64,000 nucleotides of DNA, taken from NCBI GenBank assembly GCA_014529385.2, contig CM043944.1:168463740-168527739 (forward strand). The letters run 5' to 3'. This document shows positions 32,361-43,698 of the stretch, in pieces. Position 1 is the first letter of the stretch, and each line of letters starts with the position of its first letter. The DNA is from Adiantum capillus-veneris. Its lineage: Eukaryota; Streptophyta; Polypodiopsida; Polypodiales; Pteridaceae. The notes below the pieces were generated by a model. The model had not been told where the DNA came from. It saw only the letters and a program-made list of their open reading frames with translations, and did no database searches. The translations under genes and the position numbers were made by a program.

Positions 32361-33848
32361 GGAGACTTTATACGCGTATAATGTCTCCTAGCTCAGATTT
32401 TCTCCAAAATTAAATTATAGACTCCCCTTTATGTCTTCTACCCATTGCAAGTCTCAATTGCAAGTTTTGACTTCAAATTTGGCACTTGAGACATCATACG
32501 CGTATGATGTCTTTTGTGGTAGAATGAGGTGACTTTATTCCAATGATTCCTAAGCAACTCTCAACAACTTTCAGAATTCAATTTGGACATTTTTGGAACA
32601 ATTTATGATCAATACAAGCATGAATCTGTATAGATCTATCTTCTGGCCTTTACAAGCTCAAATGAGCTCCAAATGCAATGAAATTTTGGCTAGGGACTTT
32701 TTTTATGCTCTAGGACATTAGGAAATACTCAGATGTTTGATTTGACCTAGATCTGGTCCCTAAGACATCATACGTGTATGAAGTCTTTTTGCTCAGAATG
32801 ACATGAAATTTTGCAAACAGGCTTAAAACATCATTTCCAACCCTCCTATGTGGTCAAAAGTGAAATTGGACTGTCAGATCTCGCCTTGAGACATCATACA
32901 CGTATGGTGTCTATGTGTTTAGAAATGGTCCAAATTTGGTATGTAAGCTTGTTTTGTGGTGCTTAACATCCTGGTATGCTCAAATTTCAATTTTGGTCCC
33001 TAAAAGTGCCCTTTAGACATAATACGTGTATGATGTCTAACTGGTCAATTTGAAGTGAATTTCACTCCAAAGGTTCCTTGCTACACGGGAAACTCACAGC
33101 AAGTTTCAAAACTGAATTTTGACACTTTTTGTGCAAGATATGGCCAATACAAGACTTTACTTGTCTAGATGCATCTTTTGTCTTTACAAGCTAAAAAATG
33201 CTTCAAATTTGATGAAATTTGCCTATATGCTTCCTAAATGTTGTAGATGACAAGGGTGCACTCACTTGCAACTTTTGACCTCATATCTGGCCTCTAAGAC
33301 ATTATACGCGTATGATGTCTAGGTGGTCAAAATTCAGTTTTGTTTCTACCAGAGGTGCCCCTTGGTGTGTGCAACAAGAATATGTGCTCACATCAAATTT
33401 TGGATGTCAAAATTTCACAAAATCATCAATTTTTGACAAAGAAATCCCCTGAAAGAGTAAAATCCCCCAGTTTTCAATCTGTAAGCCCAAATGATATGAA
33501 ATTTGGTGTATGTGCTCAACACAACATGCAAAAGATGGGTATAATGTCAAAAGTTTAAAATTACTGCCAGAATCACCCCTCAGACATCATATCCGTATGA
33601 TTTCTACTGATGAATTTTTGGACAGAATTCATTCACAGGAATTCCCAAGTCTCTAGCACTGGTTTTCAAGCACTTCCCGTTTTCGACACTCCGCCTTTTG
33701 TCTTTTGGGTGTCAAGAGTTGGTCAAAACTTTAGTTTCAATGTGTACTTAGGGTAAAACCCCCCTTCTTTTGAACACATTGGTGCAATCAAATTTTTCAA
33801 AATTTGGTCTCCAGATGCCCCTTAAGACATCATATGCGTATGATGTCC
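32361..33848. repeat. Palindrome array in the leader of the minus-strand element
   Basis: Eight palindromes share CATCATACGCGTATGATG: 32361-32388 (variant, one mismatch), 32489-32512 (24 bp, perfect), 32762-32787, 32889-32912, 33013-33040, 33297-33320, 33582-33605 and 33825-33848. Distances fall into two classes, about 125 bp and about 245-285 bp. Between them lie related phrases (Y-rich sentences around 'caaatttgatgaaattt'), so the leader is an array of degenerate units. Several carry CG-to-TG or CG-to-CA changes in the centre. Confidence 0.85.
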
Positions 33849-34375
33849 AAGTTTACAGAATTGCAATGTTTGTACACAGAACTCTTGCACATGCCCTCTT
33901 ATATGCTCAACATCAATCACTCATTAAAGATTATCCACGAAAGCTTGTTTATTGCATTTTTACCTTCAAAAGCATACTTTTCAGAGATTTTAAATGCAAA
34001 CAAACACTTTAGCAAATGAATCATTGATGAATAGCTCTAGATCAGAATCAGATTATTTACCTAAAGCTACTTCTACAAATCATATGGGGTTTTGCATCTA
34101 TGAGTAGAAAAACTCTTCAATGCCACACACGGACTTGCAAACGCTTTTATCACCTCAAAAATCACTCAACCACCAACAACTACTCTAATCTACAAATCCT
34201 AACTAAATCTACCTAGTCTCGCAGACCCTCGGCAAGACACACACTTCCCGGCTATCCACTTGATCTCGGAATAACCTCTTCCGGCTCCACGTAAGATAAA
34301 TGCTTTCTTTAGTCGAAACTAAAGCAAGCAACCATCACACGAGTGTTAGTAGGAATACCTACCAAAGTCCTTGTG
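33849..34375 (-). other. Proximal leader of the minus-strand element
   Basis: Between the primer site and the first palindrome; no gene or repeat noted. Confidence 0.5.
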
Positions 34376-34393
34376 TCCCCGATAGAAGCGCCA
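34376..34393 (-). promoter_or_regulatory. Primer-binding site of the minus-strand element
   Basis: The minus strand reads TGGCGCTTCTATCGGGGA, one base after the LTR end. It starts TGGCGC and ends CGGGGA like the tRNA-Asp site but differs in the middle, so the priming tRNA is not certain. Confidence 0.65.
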
Positions 34394-34394
34394 A

Positions 34395-34998
34395 TGTTGC
34401 ACACGTGAATCACACTACCCATAAAGTGCATGCAACACAGTCTAGATTAAGATAATGTCAATCGAGAACACAGATGATACGATAGGCACACTGAGGAAAT
34501 CTCTTTAGCTTGTCAGGCTAAGACCATCCTACACATGCAACAATCTAGAAGGCCAACTAAACCACAACCTAGAATCTCACTGCTCTCAATTACACCACCT
34601 ACCCACATATGCACAAACGGAAGGAACTCACTAAACCATGCTAGAATCTTACGAAACTTAAGGAACACCATACCCTCACTAGGATACACCTGCCCCAAAG
34701 TCTCTACAAAAAACTTCTATAAAGACAGAGCCAAATTCTAAAAGTGCCCAAAATTGAAATCTATGAGTACCTATATGTAGCTTATGCCGCTACGATTCTA
34801 ACGACTACTTGCAAGCAAAAAATAGATATCGTTTGATATACTTACGTCCACAAATAGCTTGTAGACTTTTGAGTGTGTATGCTCCGTTCCTCGAGCAATG
34901 TTTGGCGTTGTCACGTAGCTCTTATCGAGGCGAGTACAATGGTGTAGTTGGATTCACAATGTGATGAACGAGCGGGGAGTAGCACAGGATGAAGCTCA

Positions 34999-35053
<55 letters not shown>

Positions 35054-35335
35054 AGAGTCGACGGCAACTTAAAACTTGATTATGATAAAGTGTTTTTACA
35101 AAAGTGACCTAGGTAACTTATATACTAAGGCTACCTAAGGTTAACCAAAAATAGAGTTTGAGGGGTCAAATGGCTTGGTATTTACAATCTCGAAGTGCCC
35201 CACCACCCTGGCTTCTGCAACTAGACTACCTACTTATTACAAATGATGTTTATAACCATAATACTTAGCATTCCATAACTCTAGGAGAATAAGGCTTTGT
35301 TGAGTTATGTCGTGTTGTTGACCCAGTGGTCAACA
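34395..35335 (-). repeat. 5' LTR of the minus-strand element (941 bp)
   Basis: Ends TGTTG...CAACA; contains (CT)n and (CA)n runs at 35000-35054. AAGGG follows at 35336-35340, matching the other end of the element. Confidence 0.9.
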
Positions 35336-35340
35336 AAGGG

Positions 35341-36175
35341 CTATCGGGAAAAAGCCGATTCTCATTCACAATGGGACAGTGGAGCTTGTTCATTGTCTTG
35401 TGGTGTTAGCACATACCTCAGCATTGTGTGTTACCGTGACCTCTGAGATCTTCCTTAGACTACACTGCACTTCAACCTGGTTTTCATTCTAACATATGTG
35501 TTATCTTTTATGCCTCTCCTAGTCCATTGGTCGCGTGCACACAGATTCACCAATTAGATAGTGTGTAAATGCTCATCGTGGTGTAGATTCACCAATTTAG
35601 GCAACACTAATTATCGATCCTACCAAACCCCGAGCGAAAACATCCGAGCAAACCAAAAATCGAGCAAGGTAATTTGTGAAATCAAGGTAGTTTGCATGAA
35701 CCGTAACTAAGCTCCCATTATTCATGGTTTGTAAGGTGATATTCTTTATCTTCTTTCCAAACTTGACCATAACTTCAAAATGATAGGGATGATCCTCTTA
35801 TAGTGCTACTCGATTACCTCCACCCTAGTAAGCAGGAAGTAGCATAAACCATTGGCTAGTGTTCACAAAAATTAGGGTTTAATATATTTGTAGCCGGCTA
35901 AAAATTGTGACTTTGTTGAATCTATGACAAATGTTGTTTACATAAGGAACACTTTAGAAGCTGTGACTTTGCCGAATTTGTGACAAACGTTCCTTACATA
36001 AGATACACTTCAAAATTTTGCATATAGATGTTGGTAATTCCTAAATTGCTACTCATTAGAAGAAATTGCTAGATCTAGGACTCTATGTCAATGTTGATTG
36101 CTAGAGAGAGAGAAACTAAAAGGGAAAATTAGTAAAGAACTTAGAAGAAAAAGAAGAGAATTTTTAACGTCGTGG
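35341..36175. other. Intergenic stretch, no gene seen
   Basis: Around 35530-35660 phrases such as GATTCACCAATTTAGGCAAC and CCGAGCAAACC resemble, in reverse orientation, 42440-42800, so a dispersed repeat may be present. No coding sequence. Confidence 0.4.
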
Positions 36176-36179
36176 GAAA

Positions 36180-36204
36180 TGTGTGTGTGTGTGTGTGTGT
36201 GTGT

Positions 36205-36262
<58 letters not shown>

Positions 36263-36270
36263 GAGAGAGA
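36180..36270. repeat. (GT)n-(GA)n compound microsatellite
   Basis: GT units 36180-36206 and GA units to about 36270. Another short GA run is at 36523-36541. Confidence 0.95.
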
Positions 36271-36549
36271 GGAAGGGAGTGTCAAAATGTGATGGCAAGA
36301 GGAGAGGTTTTCTTGTAGAATAAATGTCCTTGTTGTTGGCAAGCTCGTTAATCATTAACAACATAAGAAGAAAGATGGGGGTGAAATCAATGGTATACTC
36401 ATTCGTAGTACTGTTGGCCCTGCTTGACCATGACGCCTCATCCAGGGTAAGGACCCATTTTGAGGGTTTTCTCTTTATACTCTCAACCCCTATTGTCCTC
36501 AAGCTTTTTCCCCTCGACTATTAGAGAGAGAGAGAGAGAGAGGAATTCC

Positions 36550-36717
36550 AACCTGACGAGCTTGCCGTCAGGTTGTAAGATATTAGGCCTTGCCGTTGAC
36601 AAGGCCTAATATTTCACAACATAATGTCTATTTTTTTTTCTTGTCATGCTCGCTCTCCCTCCCTCCCCCTCTCCCTCTCTCTCTAGCAACACACATGGAG
36701 TCCGTTGCTAGAGAGAG
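36550..36717. repeat. Three adjacent inverted repeats
   Basis: AACCTGAC/GTCAGGTT (36550-36574), ATATTAGGCCTT/AAGGCCTAATAT (36580-36612, 12-bp perfect arms, 9-base loop) and CTCTCTAGCAAC/GTTGCTAGAGAG (about 36679-36715). A diverged partial copy of the first two continues at 36740-36800. Confidence 0.8.
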
Positions 36718-36800
36718 AAGAGAGTGAGATTATAGCAAAAATGATGAGCTTGCCATCGAGTAGGCCAAATATTTTACGATGTAACGTCTGTTTTTTTGTT

Positions 36801-36804
<4 letters not shown>

Positions 36805-36891
<87 letters not shown>
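36805..36891. repeat. (CT)n microsatellite
   Basis: About 43 CT units. Further CT-rich runs are at 37165-37199 and 37767-37814. Confidence 0.97.
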
Positions 36892-36895
<4 letters not shown>

Positions 36896-36899
36896 ACAA

Positions 36900-37764
36900 A
36901 AAAAAACCTTTGTTGTATTTTTAAAGGACAAATATTGAAAAGTTTCAGCTACTTTGGAGGGTCACCTAACCTTGCACCGAAAAAGAATTCCAATGCATAT
37001 GGCTCAAAGTTTATACTCCCTTATTTATCTTTATCTACCCTTTTCTACTCGGCTAAAGTTGGAGGATTTTAATGGTAAAAACCCTATAATTTTTACTAAA
37101 AACCAAGAGATTTCCCATGCTCTCCTTTTTCACATCGGTTGCTAGAAAAGTCTTTCGTGAACACTGCTCTCTCTCTCTCTCTTCTCTCTTCTCTCTCTTG
37201 TCAGTAGATAGATCTTTAAGGTCTCTTGGGATAGTTTCCTATGACGTTAAACAATCTTCTTCTCTCGTTTTGTGATATTGAAGTATCTCAATTCATACAC
37301 ATTTATGTCCTTCTTAGAAGCGATAGCTCGGAGCCAATCCTTCACTTTGTGTCGTTTCATCTTGTTAGAGATTCAAAGGAAAAATTACCAAAATACCCCT
37401 CAAATTTCAAAAACTCCCAAAATACCTCTATTATTTTGTCACAAATTTCCAAAATGCTCTTCAAATATTCCAAAATTCTCAAAATACCCCTAGTTGTGAA
37501 ATTAAATTTCTCCAAAGATTAAAAAGATGCTACATTGAGAATATGGGTTGATTATGTAGGCTTTGGAGATGAATTGCTTCATTATCTCTAGACATAATTG
37601 CCTTTTTTTTGCAAGGTAATTTGTGACAAATTACCTGCTAAGCATGCAAAACCGGATCTCAACTGTCAAAAAGGAATAAAGATTAAAACATCTTGAACAA
37701 TCCCTCCAAAAATAGATACAAGGGTATTTTGGGAATTTTTTGCACCTACAGCTCCTGTGGGCAC

Positions 37765-37813
<49 letters not shown>

Positions 37814-38640
37814 GGCTACGCGCATGCACCCAAAAGCACGTGCCGGTCAGTGAAGATTTCAGGCTATCCCACCACCAAATTGGACCTTAGCGTACCATAG
37901 CAAAAACGTGGTTCTACCGCAGGTATCAGAAAGCAATGCCTCTCCCCTAGCCATTTGCAACGGTGTTCAAGTGGTGCCTTTCTATTTTTAGTGCTATTTG
38001 CATTTGCAAGCTACGGGCCTTTTATGTAACCTGTCTTGCCATAGTGCTTGTACATAAACAGCCTCCTCGCCTAGTTACAATGTCCTACAACATGACATGG
38101 GAAGGTTTATCTTGACTGCAATGGAGACCTACTGTGCCAAAGGCTGTGCCTCTCCACTCCCTTTCTCGGCACCGTGCATCTGAAGACTGTAGTAGGAGAG
38201 CTCAACGGTGTTGCATATTGTCCTTCAGCTACTGAAACTGCTTTTGATACAGAAGTCTTCTGTTGTAGTTCTCAAATTTGTTAACGTACACAAATAACGT
38301 CAGTCAATTTCTTTGTTCTGTAACATATATACACTGCAAAGTTGTGGTCTTGGGTTATTTTGTTCAATTACATCGATGCTCAGCAAAGTCCTATAGGAAT
38401 GCAGAAAAAACGATACAAAAAATCCTAACAGCATGCTGATCACAATAGGCTTGTAGGGATTGTGGCTGCGCACATAACCTGAATAATCGTTGCTACCCGA
38501 ATCTACTGCATCAATTTCCTAATGAGCTTCTCTCTCTATGATAAGCTGCTCGTGCCTGATCCGATGCTGCAGCAACTGTGCAAAGACCTCATTAATACAA
38601 CTGATGGAGATTCCGTCATACTTTGAACAGTCGGCAATAG
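36900..38640. other. Intergenic stretch with CT runs, no gene seen
   Basis: Contains 'CCAAAATACCTC'-like repeated phrases at 37390-37495 (four imperfect copies) and a (CT)n run. ORFs here lack domains. Confidence 0.4.
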
Positions 38641-38660
38641 GAATGTGCACAGTCTCTCTC

Positions 38661-38692
38661 TCTCAAGGAGCGCGCGCCGGCGTGCGCTCCTT

Positions 38693-38784
<92 letters not shown>
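38661..38784. repeat. GC-rich hairpin fused to a (GA)n microsatellite
   Basis: TCTCAAGGAGCGCGCG and CGTGCGCTCCTTGAGA (38661-38696) pair at 15 of 16 positions around CCGG; a GA run of about 44 units follows immediately to 38784. Confidence 0.9.
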
Positions 38785-38785
<1 letters not shown>

Positions 38786-38786
<1 letters not shown>

Positions 38787-39510
38787 AGCTGGCCAAGAAA
38801 ACCTGGATCCTTCCTACGACTTCGACGTTCAAGCCATGAGCATCGAAAAGCTCCCCTTCGTTTTCCCCGTCGTCTTCACCATCGGCCCCAAAGCCGCCCT
38901 CATCAAATACGCTTGCCTCATCGCTCCCCATGAACAAAACTACAACCATGTCAATGACCTTTTCAAGTGCATCATCGAAGGCGAAACCCGCATCCTCACG
39001 GCCCGCCATGACCATGGAGGACATTTTCAAAGGCACCAAACAGTTCAAGCTCGCCGTCTTCGAGAAAGTGCAGATTGAGCTCAACGAATTTGGCCTCCTC
39101 ATATACAACGCCAATGTCAAGCAGCTCGTCGATGTCCCCAGCCATGAGTACTTGTCCTTCCTCGGCCAAAAGACGCGGGCACTAGCGCCAAGATCGCCAT
39201 CGCTGACGCCAAGTATAAGGGTGATGTCGGCACCAAGGAGTGGCAGGGTCTCATGTAACATCAGAATGCCGCAAAAGCTGACACCGAGACCAAGGTATGT
39301 CACTCCAGCAGGTCCAAATTGCAAAACAGAAGGCGCTTCTTGTTCAAGAAGAGACCAAGATCTCTGAGAACACTAGGAAGGTTGAGATGACTCAAGCAGA
39401 TGCAGAGCTAGCCAAGAAATTTGCGTTGTGGTCACAAGAAGTAGAGCTTTCCAAAATACAAATAAAAAATGTGGCCACCATACAAGAAGCTGAGCTGAGT
39501 ATACGTGCAT
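38786..39510 (+). pseudogene. Flotillin-like gene fragment
   Basis: Translated segments match plant flotillin in order: [10 protein letters not shown] (38786), then, after a deletion of about 15 residues, [20 protein letters not shown] (about 38831), [10 protein letters not shown], a one-base shift near 39010 into [33 protein letters not shown], another shift near 39180 into [19 protein letters not shown], a TAA near 39256, [11 protein letters not shown], and finally coiled-coil-like EVELSKIQIKNVATIQEAEL. Flotillins are membrane-microdomain scaffold proteins with an SPFH domain and coiled coil. The first and last parts are missing, and three breaks make it a dead fragment. It starts right after a GA run, with no promoter seen. 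Confidence 0.85.
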
Positions 39511-40005
39511 CTGTGGTTGTGCTGACCACTTTGATTCTTGTTGGTAATTAGGCTTGATTTTCCCATGTGTCTTGTTTGGGAGGAATATCAAAATACTGAA
39601 GTACCTTGGACAACACCCTGCACATGCCATGTCATATTTGTGGAGGGTGGATTGGCACTTGCCACTACCATTGTAGCCTTTTGTGCAGTCAATCCTCATG
39701 CGGCCTTTTCTATTGGGAAAGGATAAGTTTTTACGTGGTGGATGTGTGGCATATACAGAGGACTATGCCGGCAAGCCTTGCAAAAGAAATTCTATCTGCA
39801 GAATTCTCCTTGTGATCTTTGCTTAGTCCATTGTTGTATGCATTATGCCAAGAGCATCAAGATATGCAGGGTAGGCTTTTTGATGATATTGTTATGCCTA
39901 TTACAATCATAAATCCACCTCCTTCGCAGGAAATGCATATTTCTGAAGGCCCAAAGACTCTTTAAGCTAATGGTAATGATCAGAGTGTAAGTGTTGTACA
40001 AGTAC
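39511..40005. other. Stretch without a recognisable gene
   Basis: Short ORFs on both strands show no domain. No repeats noted. Confidence 0.4.
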
Positions 40006-40010
40006 AAGCT

Positions 40011-40968
40011 TGTTGGACGGAAGCGACTCACATACCCATGAAGTGCATGCAAACACTACCTAGATCAGCATAATGTCAATCGAGGACACAGATGACACGA
40101 TAGGCACACGCAGGAAATCTCTGTAGCTTGTCAGAGGCTGAGACCATCCTACACATACAACACTCTGGAAGGCCAACTATACCACAATCAAGAACCTCAC
40201 TGCTCTCAACTACACCACCTAGCCACATACACACATACGGAAGGTAACTCACCTAATCATGCCAGATTCGTACGAAACTTAAGGAACACCATCCCCTCAC
40301 TAGGATACACCTGTCCCTAAGCTTCTACACTCAAAACCCTCACTCTAAACCCATCTGCAAAAAACGCGTAGGATGACAGAGCTGAATTTTGAAAGTGCCC
40401 GAAATTGAAATTTATGAGTACCTATGCGTAGCTTATGTCTCCACGATTCTATAGACTACTAGCATGCGGAAAACAGACATCGTTTGATACACTTACGGCC
40501 ACAAATAGCTCGTAGATGCGTCGGCGTGTGCGCTTCGTCTCGCGTGGAACGCTTGTCGTTGTCGCGTAGCTCTCCTCGAGCCTACAACAATGGTGCAATT
40601 GGATCTCCAATGTGTTGAGCAAGCCGGGCGTAGCGAGAGGATAAAGTTCACACTCACTCTCTTTCTCTCTCACACATAGTAGATGGCAGCGCTAAGTTTT
40701 GATTATGATAAAAAGTCTTTTACAAAATGACCTAGGTACCTTATATACTAAGGCTACCTTAGGTTTAACCAAAAATGGGGTTGAAAGGGTCAAATGGCTT
40801 TGTATTTACAATCTGGAAGTGCCATTGCACCCCGGCTTCTGAAACTAGAATAACTACTCATTACAAATGACATTTATAGCCATAATCCGCGTCATTTCAT
40901 AACTCGCAAAAGGTAAGACTTTAGTACGAAACTTGAGTTATGTTGTGTTGTTGACCCTGCGGTCAACA
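40011..40968 (-). repeat. Solo LTR (958 bp), same family as 34395-35335
   Basis: Begins TGTTGGACGG and ends GGTCAACA, flanked by exact AAGCT duplications (40006-40010 and 40969-40973), with no internal region. The orientation is given as minus because the family is so oriented in the full element. It arose by recombination between two LTRs. Confidence 0.9.
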
Positions 40969-41156
40969 AAGCTCCATGATCTATTCTTTGTCTTCACCAA
41001 CTATTTTGTAAGAAAAGTTATCAAGCACTAGTAGGTGGAATTACAAATGTTAAATCTCTATTGCCTTGGGAGGCTTGGCTATGTGGTTCCATTGTTTTTT
41101 GAGAGGCTCCAAACACATGAACCTATACTAATGTGAAAAAGTGTTGGATTCTTTAG

Positions 41157-41241
<85 letters not shown>
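41157..41241. repeat. (GA)n microsatellite
   Basis: About 42 GA units, ending 30 bp before the start codon of the lipid-transfer-like exon. Confidence 0.97.
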
Positions 41242-41243
<2 letters not shown>

Positions 41244-41271
41244 ATCAAGCTATGGAGGCTTTACCCGCCTT

Positions 41272-41561
41272 ATGATGGTTGTGGTGATGGTAATGTTGGT
41301 CACCGATGGGTCTTGGACGGTGCTGGCTGCCAAGGATGCTTGCAAAAGCACTCAGGCACTCTACAGCCAATGTAGCGAGTATGTTCTAGGCTCCAACCCC
41401 CCACCCCTACTGCTAATAATGGATGTTGCAACCTCCTCAAATCATCTAGCTCTTTGTGCCTTTGCATTTCTATCCCTGACAACTTCAAAAATGTCATCAA
41501 CCAACAGGGTATTCCAACATCAAATCTGTCTGCAAGATTTCAGGTTCCTTCTGCATTCAAG
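41272..41561 (+). pseudogene. Lipid-transfer-protein-like exon, one-base frameshift
   Basis: The ATG at 41272 gives a short hydrophobic leader (MMVVVMVMLVTDGSW) that would act as a signal peptide, then DACKSTQALYSQCSEYVLGS. In the six-C run at 41397-41402 the frame is lost; one base over, it continues NNGCCNLLKSSSSLCLCISI and then GIPTSNLSARFQVPSAFK up to AAG|GTAAGG, a strong intron donor at 41561/41562. The C...C...CC...CLC order is that of the eight-cysteine LTP/seed-storage fold (secreted or GPI-anchored lipid-binding proteins); the last cysteines would be in the next exon. A single missing C could also be a sequencing error in a homopolymer, so the gene may be intact in reality. No second exon was located. 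Confidence 0.7.
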
Positions 41562-41773
41562 GTAAGGTGTAATAGTTATCAAGTCCCACATGTTCGCCCT
41601 TAATACCAATATACCCATCTTGGCCAAGATAATATGTTGTTTATCTATTTCACTCAAAAATAGAATGGTATGCTATGAAGCTTCCAACTTGTATGGCATG
41701 CATCATCACAAAAACATTTTCATTATGATGAGAATGCCATTTTGTGAATGGTATACATACCCTCTTTACCACA

Positions 41774-41829
<56 letters not shown>

Positions 41830-42420
41830 ATTAAGAAAAAGATGATGGAGGATCGTGTCAATGTCTCGAATGGAAAGTTCAAGGAGAGATGTTTGCAGTT
41901 TATGACACAATTATGACATAATTGAGACCAAGATAACATGATGTAATACAATGTACATAATTTTTGCAGAGAGAGAGAGAGAAGGGAGAAGTTTGAGCAA
42001 TGCAAAAGACACAACTCCAATCAAAGTGCAGTATTACCAAAAAAGCTGCCATAAGGTTTCCTCTACGACAAGGGCATACAATATGTCTGGTGACACTTGT
42101 TAACAAAAAGTGGTATGAAATGTGTTGTTTGGGTTTTAGTGCCTAATTGGTTGTCCCAAATTTGAACCAAGTGAACAACGTGCAAAGATATGTGCAAGAA
42201 CTAACACTTCCACATGGTCTAAGCTCTCATGTGAATATGGCTATGATCGTACTGGAAAGAGCACATTGGCATTGAGACGAAGAGGCCAATGTATTTCTCC
42301 CTCTAAATCATAACAGATACTCTAAGATGAGAATTTCAACTTTGTAACTTCTTTCTTACCTCATCTTCCTTCACCCTCATTATTCCTAAGTTTGATTATG
42401 ACTTCATATGTATTATTCTT
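41562..42420. other. Stretch without a recognisable gene; (GA)n at 41778-41827
   Basis: If the LTP-like gene is real, its intron and further exons would lie here; I could not place them. A GA run of 25 units is the only clear repeat. Confidence 0.4.
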
Positions 42421-42639
42421 TCTATTTTGCTCAGTTTTTGGGACAGGTCGTGATAACTCGCTCGGGTTTTGGGGTTCCTCGTTCTGTTATTTGGAAAAAA
42501 TAATGATATGACCGGTTCATTTTGCTACTCTATGTTCAATATCTAAAGTATTGCAATGTTGATATGCTCTTTTCTATTGTATATATTCGCTCGGTTTCCT
42601 GTTTGGTCGGAAGTATTTGCTCGGGGTTAGAGATTCCTC

Positions 42640-42795
42640 CTAATTATCCGTGTAGAACTTTGATTTAGGCAGCACGAGTGCATATTTACTGATTTAGGTA
42701 GCACACCAACAAAGAATAGATTTAAACAATATTAGTGAAAAATTGTTGATTTAGGTAGCATAAGTGCAAATTCACTGCCGATGTAGGCAACACCA
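42640..42795. repeat. Short tandem phrases GATTTAGGYAGCA
   Basis: Four spaced copies of TGATTTAGGTAGCAC-like sequence, three of them followed by AGTGCAWATTYAC-like sequence, about 35-50 bp apart. A reversed relative is near 35540-35600. Confidence 0.6.
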
Positions 42796-43689
42796 ATCAC
42801 AAAATCATGCTACAGTGGTTGGCCACCACTAACCTTAATATGATTTTGTTACCCAGGTATATAATGGAAGATATTTGGATTTGGTATATGATGATTTTTA
42901 TCACGACAATTTTTATTGAATTGGACTTGAAATTTATGAAAATTGAGTATCAAACGATGAGTGTGACCAATGATATACTGATCCATCAAGATATGACATA
43001 TACTGCTTATTCTAGCGGTATGGGACACCAAAATATGTAGTATGTGGATGACGATGGACATAAGCAAAAATTGCTTAAGTTTATGAATTTTTCTTTCACT
43101 ATATGATATTTTTGACACAAAATGCTAACCGTTGTTTTTGTCAAGGATGATTTGCATATTCTTATCTTAGCAACTTAGGATAGTTGCTTTCTAACGAAGA
43201 TGCCATCTAATGGAAATCAATAAATATATGTTTATTACAGCTTGCAGGTAGCAAAAAGCTTGCTCGATGTATAGCCTATGCAAAAGGATATCAAATTTAT
43301 GTAAATTTTATTATTCAAGTGCTCTTTATGAGTTATGATCATTATTATGTGCGATCAGGCAATCTATATCCATTTTTGAGCATTCAAAAAATCTATAAAT
43401 AATCACTTGCAAGAGGAAAATGCTCACTCTTGCACAGGAGGAGATTGCACCTAGTGTCTCTCTTATTCTTCTCTCCTTATCCTCTCCTCTCTTGCTATGT
43501 CGGTGTAGCACTCCACTCTAGGAGGTTCACTTGCATGCACTCTTATGCTCTGTCTCACTCTCAGTGTCTCTCTTATCATGTATAACTTGATTATGTGCAA
43601 GTACAGCTCATCAAGTATACACGTCTATTGATTTATGTGTTGCAATATGTAGTTTTGTTTATTTTGCATGCACGCCTCATCTTCCATCT
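42796..43689. other. AT-rich stretch, no gene seen
   Basis: A 77-codon ORF (42807-43040) has no domain and biased composition. Nothing else is supported. Confidence 0.4.
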
Positions 43690-43698
43690 TGTAACCAT

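Larger units (their letters stand above)
22016..35335 (-). mobile_element. Minus-strand LTR element with gag and protease, RT not visible; hosts a Pack-MULE
   Basis: The 5' LTR is 34395-35335 and the 3' LTR 22016-22881, both read on the minus strand and both with TGTTG/CAACA-like ends. AAGGG flanks both sides exactly (22011-22015 and 35336-35340). A primer site (34376-34393), a palindrome-rich leader, gag, protease and a W-x-P-K region follow in minus-strand order, and a polypurine tract abuts the 3' LTR. Removing the nested insert at 25664-28741 leaves about 10.2 kb. I find no RT or integrase motif, so it was probably mobilised by another element. Confidence 0.88.

Noticed and set aside
32361-33848. 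CRISPR array
   Set aside because: Repeats are palindromes in a plant LTR leader with irregular spacers over 100 bp that are themselves repetitive.
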